Shown here one piece after another: positions 60,818 through 64,000 of a DNA stretch of 64,000 nucleotides (positions are counted from its first letter, which is position 1; each line of letters opens with the position of its first letter). The DNA lies in NCBI RefSeq assembly GCF_023035815.1, contig NZ_CP073159.1, positions 862,406 through 926,405 on the forward strand, read 5' to 3'. A program made the translations under genes and the position numbers. Source of the DNA: Borrelia parkeri (GTDB lineage: Bacteria > Spirochaetota > Spirochaetia > Borreliales > Borreliaceae). A model generated the notes under the pieces. That model made no database searches. It saw nothing but the letters and a program-made list of their open reading frames with translations, and was not told the DNA's origin.

Positions 60818-62272
60818 ATGTATGAAGTAATCGATGAAAATTTTTCTAAAAAAATGCTTGATATGCTTAATATGCATAAACTTAAAACTTTAAGCATATC
60901 TGTTAAGAATTTTCCTGATGAGAGTCATGGCAGTATTTTAAGTCTTGCTAATAATTCTGTTAAATTCAAGTTTAAAAAGGAACTTGTTGAACATAATTTG
61001 AAAAAATATATTGATGATTTTACAAAGTTTTCGGTTTCATCAGAAAGTAATTTTTATGTTTTTACTGGTGATGATTTGGAGAGACTAGGGTTATTTCTTT
61101 ATCCTTATCTCTCGTTTGGTATTTTAAATGGGGGTTCTGCGACTAGTTATTTTGATATACTGAAAAATAACGATTTTAATGAGGAATTGTATTCTTTATA
61201 TGAAGATAAAATACTTGAAGCCAGGAGTTTTTTTGGGCATTTGCCAAAGGGAATAACACCTGCATATGTTAATAGGGATGGTAGTTATGGATTTTCATTT
61301 TTAGCATTAAAAATACGACATCTTTTAATGCTTTCTAAGAGATATTGTGAGATTTATGGTAAGAGTGTTAAGCCTTCGATTTTTCAGATGACAAGTTTTA
61401 AGACTTATAAACCGATTTCTAAATTTTTAGATAATATTTTTGATGATAATTTGATTAAAGATTTGAATTCTTGTGGTTTTCAAAGGGCAGATATTTTGAC
61501 AGCGATTCAGCCTTTGGTTTATTGTTATAATAAATTAGATGATGGTCAATATGAATATTTTAGCTATTGTAGTAATGGCAAGAGAACTTTTTTGGCTTTA
61601 CCCGCTGGTCATGGTCAAAATTTTAAAGTTTTAAGAGATATTTATTTAAAACTTTATAATTCTGGAAAAAAATTTGTGTACATTGGTAATGTTGATAATA
61701 TTGGTTTTACTGTTAATTTACAGACTCTTGCCATAATGGCTATAACTAATAGTTCTTCTGGCTTTGAATTTAGTATTAAAACCCCACTAGATACAAAGGG
61801 TGGGGTTTTAGTCTTGGATGATGATAATAATTTAACATGTGTTGATATTGGTAGTGTTATTTCTAAAGAAGCTGTACTTAAAGCTGAATGTAGAGGTGAT
61901 AGGATTTTGTTTAATTGTGCTACAGGTCTTTTTAATTTAGAATATTTGATAGAAAATATGGATAAAATAATATCAGATATGCCTATGAGAATTATTGAAC
62001 AGGATAAAGAGATTGGTAGATATACTGCAATTGAGCAAATAACTTGGGAAGTTATAAGAATATTAGATAATCCATTAATTTTTGAGGTCAATAGAGAAGA
62101 TAGGTTTCTTCCTGCAAAATTATTTGTTAATACGCTTATTATGAGTAATTACATGAATGATAAAATTTCGGGTACTATTTCTGATATTGCTAGATATTTA
62201 AATTATGCTCTTAATAATGCATTGAAGAATAAATATGATTTGGTATTTAGGCAAGGTAAGTGGGATGTTTAG
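60818..62272 (+). CDS. UDPGP-family nucleotide-sugar pyrophosphorylase-like protein
   Basis: A 484-residue protein usually left hypothetical (BB0003). I recognise the UDPGP fold. LALPAGHGQNFKVLRDIYLK stands for the family's P-GHGD-IY block, then FVYIGNVDNIGFTVNLQTLA (family: N-DN-G-x-x-D), FSIKTPLDTKGGVLV (family: KT-x-D-KGG) and ILFNCATGLFNLEYL (family: FNTNN-x-W-x-x-L). The N-terminal nucleotide loop, normally LNGGLGT-MG, reads LNGGSATSYFD, so activity may be altered. Expected role: UDP-glucose or UDP-HexNAc formation from UTP and sugar-1-phosphate. The next gene starts 8 bp before its stop. Confidence 0.75.
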   Translation: MYEVIDENFSKKMLDMLNMHKLKTLSISVKNFPDESHGSILSLANNSVKFKFKKELVEHNLKKYIDDFTKFSVSSESNFYVFTGDDLERLGLFLYPYLSFGILNGGSATSYFDILKNNDFNEELYSLYEDKILEARSFFGHLPKGITPAYVNRDGSYGFSFLALKIRHLLMLSKRYCEIYGKSVKPSIFQMTSFKTYKPISKFLDNIFDDNLIKDLNSCGFQRADILTAIQPLVYCYNKLDDGQYEYFSYCSNGKRTFLALPAGHGQNFKVLRDIYLKLYNSGKKFVYIGNVDNIGFTVNLQTLAIMAITNSSSGFEFSIKTPLDTKGGVLVLDDDNNLTCVDIGSVISKEAVLKAECRGDRILFNCATGLFNLEYLIENMDKIISDMPMRIIEQDKEIGRYTAIEQITWEVIRILDNPLIFEVNREDRFLPAKLFVNTLIMSNYMNDKISGTISDIARYLNYALNNALKNKYDLVFRQGKWDV

Positions 62273-63302
62273 ATTTGTGTTATTTGGTCTTTTGTTGTCT
62301 AGTTTGGTTTTACTAGGCTCCATTCCTGATATAGATTATGATTATTTTGAAAATGATAAATTTGATCTTGTAGATATTGATGAATTTTTAGGAAGAGTTA
62401 ATGTTAATAACATTTTGAGGGGACGTTGTTTTTTTATTGGCATTAGGAATGTTGCTAATCCTAGTGCTGTGCAAGCACTAAGTAAAGAAGACCTTGATAA
62501 ACTAAGAGAGATAAATCCAGTAGGAATTATTTTATTTAGAGAAAATTTTAAGGATGCACAACAAACTAAAGAGTTGATTGAAGAGATAAAGAGACATCTT
62601 GGTTCTGACATATTGATTGCTGTTGATGAAGAAGGAGGACTAGTTAGTAGAGCTAGTGAGAATAAAAAATTGGGAGTTTATAATTTTCCTGCTATGGAAT
62701 CTGTTGGAAAGACCGGAGATTCTCAGCTTGCATATAAGATTGGTGAAATTCTTGGGAAACAGCTTAGACGACTTGGTATTAATGTAAATATGGCACCTGT
62801 AGCAGATGCTAAATTTTCTCCAAAGAGCCCTTTAGGTAGCAGAACTTTTGGGTATTCATCTTATAATATTGGTCTTATGGTAGAGGCATTTATTGATGGG
62901 ATACAAAGGGAAGGTGTGTTTGCTGTGGTTAAACACTTTCCTGGACTTGGAGGCACAAAAGTAGATACCCATAAAGATTTAGCCTTATTACCTTATAGTA
63001 AAAATTTTTTAATGGTAAATAATTTTATACCATTTCTTTTTGGAAAGGAAGCAAAATTTATTATGCTTGGGCATGTACTTGTTCCTAAGATTTCCGGAGA
63101 TGTAAGTAGTATGTCAAAAGATATTGTAGATATTATAAGACATAATCTGAATATCTTTAGTATTATCATGACAGATGCATATGATATGGGTGCAATTGTA
63201 AATAATTTTAGTTTGGGGCATGCGATTAAGAAATCACTAAATTCAGGTATTGATGTTGTGCTTATTCCAGAAGGGTTTAAGAAACTTAATGTAGAAGAAT
63301 GA
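62265..63302 (+). CDS. Exported GH3 beta-N-acetylhexosaminidase
   Basis: A 345-residue glycoside hydrolase family 3 enzyme with an N-terminal hydrophobic signal (FRFVLFGLLLSSLVLLGS). It shows GIILFRENFKD, LIAVDEEGGLVSRA, NMAPVADAKFSPKSPLGSRTFG, VKHFPGLGGTKVDTHKDLAL (His-Asp dyad loop typical of NagZ-type enzymes), MLGHVLVPKISG and IIMTDAYDMGAI with the nucleophilic Asp. NagZ is cytosolic in enterics; the signal here suggests a periplasmic or envelope enzyme, cutting GlcNAc-containing peptidoglycan or chitin fragments. The ATG at 62265 with AAGG 8 bases upstream is preferred over 62235. Confidence 0.88.
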   Translation: MFRFVLFGLLLSSLVLLGSIPDIDYDYFENDKFDLVDIDEFLGRVNVNNILRGRCFFIGIRNVANPSAVQALSKEDLDKLREINPVGIILFRENFKDAQQTKELIEEIKRHLGSDILIAVDEEGGLVSRASENKKLGVYNFPAMESVGKTGDSQLAYKIGEILGKQLRRLGINVNMAPVADAKFSPKSPLGSRTFGYSSYNIGLMVEAFIDGIQREGVFAVVKHFPGLGGTKVDTHKDLALLPYSKNFLMVNNFIPFLFGKEAKFIMLGHVLVPKISGDVSSMSKDIVDIIRHNLNIFSIIMTDAYDMGAIVNNFSLGHAIKKSLNSGIDVVLIPEGFKKLNVEE

Positions 63303-63335
63303 ATATTTTTAATTTTGTATAAAGGAAATTCTTAT

Positions 63336-63356
63336 TAACAATAATCAGTATTGTTA
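63336..63356. terminator. Hairpin between convergent GH3 and terminal gene
   Basis: TAACAATA (63336-63343) and TATTGTTA (63349-63356) form an 8-bp stem with a 5-base loop, between the GH3 stop and the convergent gene's stop. No strong U-run flanks it, so it is a tentative bidirectional terminator. Confidence 0.45.
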
Positions 63357-63359
63357 TGA

Positions 63360-63893
63360 TTAGATAGGAAAGGTAATAGCTATATCGACTAAAAAATACT
63401 CACGTAGAGAAGAAGAAAATGTAGAGAGGATAGAGAATAAATTATTAATTGGAATGTTAAGTTTAACAGAGACAAAAGGTAATACAGGGAAAAGAAAAGC
63501 AGAGATATTATTACCAGTAATAATGGAAGTTCTAAGGGCTATAGGTAATTGAGTACCTACTAAGATATTGATAATGAAAGAATATATGTGTATTTGATAT
63601 TTCAATATATAAAGAGAAATAGATAGAGTAAAATAGACATTTGAGAATGAAGTTGGATCGTATGGATAAAAGTGAATGGGGATGATATTGAAATCAATCC
63701 ATTCATTGTAAGTTATGGTTATTCCAATGAAAGCGTAATATTTGTAATGTTGATTATAAGAAGTTAAATTTATATAATTGTGTTGAATGATACCTATTTG
63801 TAGTGGTTTTATATTTTCATTATTAAATTTTTCACTCCATGCATGGGTATATATTATTAATAAGTGTAGTGATATAAGTATTGAATTTTTCAT
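63360..63893 (-). CDS. Small exported protein at the chromosome terminus (BB0001-like)
   Basis: A 177-residue protein from the ATG at 63893, with a signal peptide (ILISLHLLIIYTHAWSEKF); an ATG at 63917 would put 8 residues before that signal. The mature part is rich in aromatic and isoleucine residues (YYAFIGITITYNEWIDFNIIP, YFTLSISLYILKYQIHIYSFI) with alternating character suggesting beta-strands, perhaps an outer-membrane or periplasmic protein. I recognise no family. Its start is about 107 bp from the final base, making it the telomere-proximal gene, in the place of BB0001 in B31. Confidence 0.65.
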   Translation of the reverse strand: MKNSILISLHLLIIYTHAWSEKFNNENIKPLQIGIIQHNYINLTSYNQHYKYYAFIGITITYNEWIDFNIIPIHFYPYDPTSFSNVYFTLSISLYILKYQIHIYSFIINILVGTQLPIALRTSIITGNNISAFLFPVLPFVSVKLNIPINNLFSILSTFSSSLREYFLVDIAITFPI

Positions 63894-63978
63894 TGTGTGT
63901 GTAAGAAATTGTAACATGTTATTAAGGAATAAAGAACGGTTTTTTCTTATGGATGGAAGGAAGGTAATAATAATATTT

Positions 63979-64000
63979 TATACTATTAACAATTAAACTA
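63979..64000. other. Probable hairpin telomere
   Basis: Read inward from the end on the minus strand, the last 22 bases are TAGTTTAATTGTTAATAGTATA. TAGTATA (complement at 63979-63985) is the conserved box 3 of Borrelia telomeres recognised by the telomere resolvase ResT, here 15 bases from the terminus, close to the usual spacing. An A/T-rich box lies between. This suggests the window ends at, or within a few bases of, the covalently closed chromosome end. Confidence 0.7.

Larger units (their letters stand above)
55436..64000. other. Chromosome-end segment homologous to the Borrelia left end (inverted)
   Basis: From the break in cdaA to the last base, the gene order cdaA', HAD phosphatase, AI-2E-family protein, trpS, phosphohexomutase, UDPGP protein, GH3 hexosaminidase and small exported protein corresponds, from memory, to BB0008 through BB0001, the first genes of the B31 chromosome, read backwards. 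All except cdaA are intact. Because the fragment retains only the telomere-proximal end of cdaA, it looks like a terminal duplication or transfer with its breakpoint in that gene. Confidence 0.65.

Noticed and set aside
61654-62091. 145-residue minus-strand ORF inside the UDPGP-like gene
   Set aside because: Antisense to the segment carrying the UDPGP hallmarks; no independent support.
63787-63996. 69-residue plus-strand ORF reaching the chromosome end
   Set aside because: Antisense to the terminal exported-protein gene and runs into the telomere motif.

Overview
The window looks like one end of the linear chromosome of a Borrelia, most probably of the relapsing-fever group. The support is very low GC, near-universal TTT/AAA/TTA codon use, spirochete-type gene content, and a gene order that matches, from memory, the right end of the B. 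burgdorferi B31 chromosome (BB0806 to BB0843). A nagE-type PTS gene, cutC and arcC lie within that order; I do not recall them from the Lyme group, which is why I favour relapsing fever. The last bases resemble a covalently closed hairpin telomere.

Layout. 1-7334 (+): end of a beta-propeller protein, then lptF, lptG, tgt, murJ and a HEAT-repeat protein. 7328-8503 (-): coaBC. 8569-16137 (+): one tightly packed unit (yhdT-like, panF, pseudouridine synthase, P-loop/Asp23-like protein, murC, yicC, cytidylate kinase-like, rpoZ, miaA and a 31-codon mS38-like gene) closed by a hairpin terminator. 16163-19961: small exported or lipoproteins, a phosphodiester glycosidase and a PTS EIICB. 20120-25147 (-): hrpA and topA. 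25223-30904 (+): sbcD, sbcC, ROK kinase, cutC. 31107-39028 (-): phosphohexomutase, clpC, ileS, lipoprotein. 39147-47381 (+): uvrB, uvrA, lptD. 47437-50174 (-): papain-like lipoprotein, RNase H, lipoprotein. 50331-54991 (+): a complete arginine deiminase set, arcA-arcB-antiporter-arcC.

Beyond arcC the character changes. About 440 bp of decayed, possibly plasmid-derived DNA is followed by the first 76 codons of cdaA (BB0008 in B31). Then come intact genes matching BB0007 to BB0001 in that order: HAD phosphatase, AI-2E-family membrane protein, trpS, phosphohexomutase, UDPGP-family pyrophosphorylase, GH3 hexosaminidase and a small exported protein. The sequence then ends in a telomere-like motif. 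In B31 these genes lie at the opposite (left) telomere. The simplest reading is that this chromosome end carries an inverted copy of about 8.6 kb of the left end, made by telomere exchange or recombination with the breakpoint inside cdaA. This is the most notable feature of the window.

Functional themes are envelope biogenesis (Lpt homologues without LPS, MurJ, MurC, UDP-sugar synthesis), DNA repair (SbcCD, UvrAB, TopA, HrpA), tRNA modification and charging (Tgt, MiaA, IleRS, TrpRS), scavenging (PanF/CoaBC, PTS, GH3) and arginine-derived ATP. No rRNA, tRNA, CRISPR array or insertion sequence was recognised.
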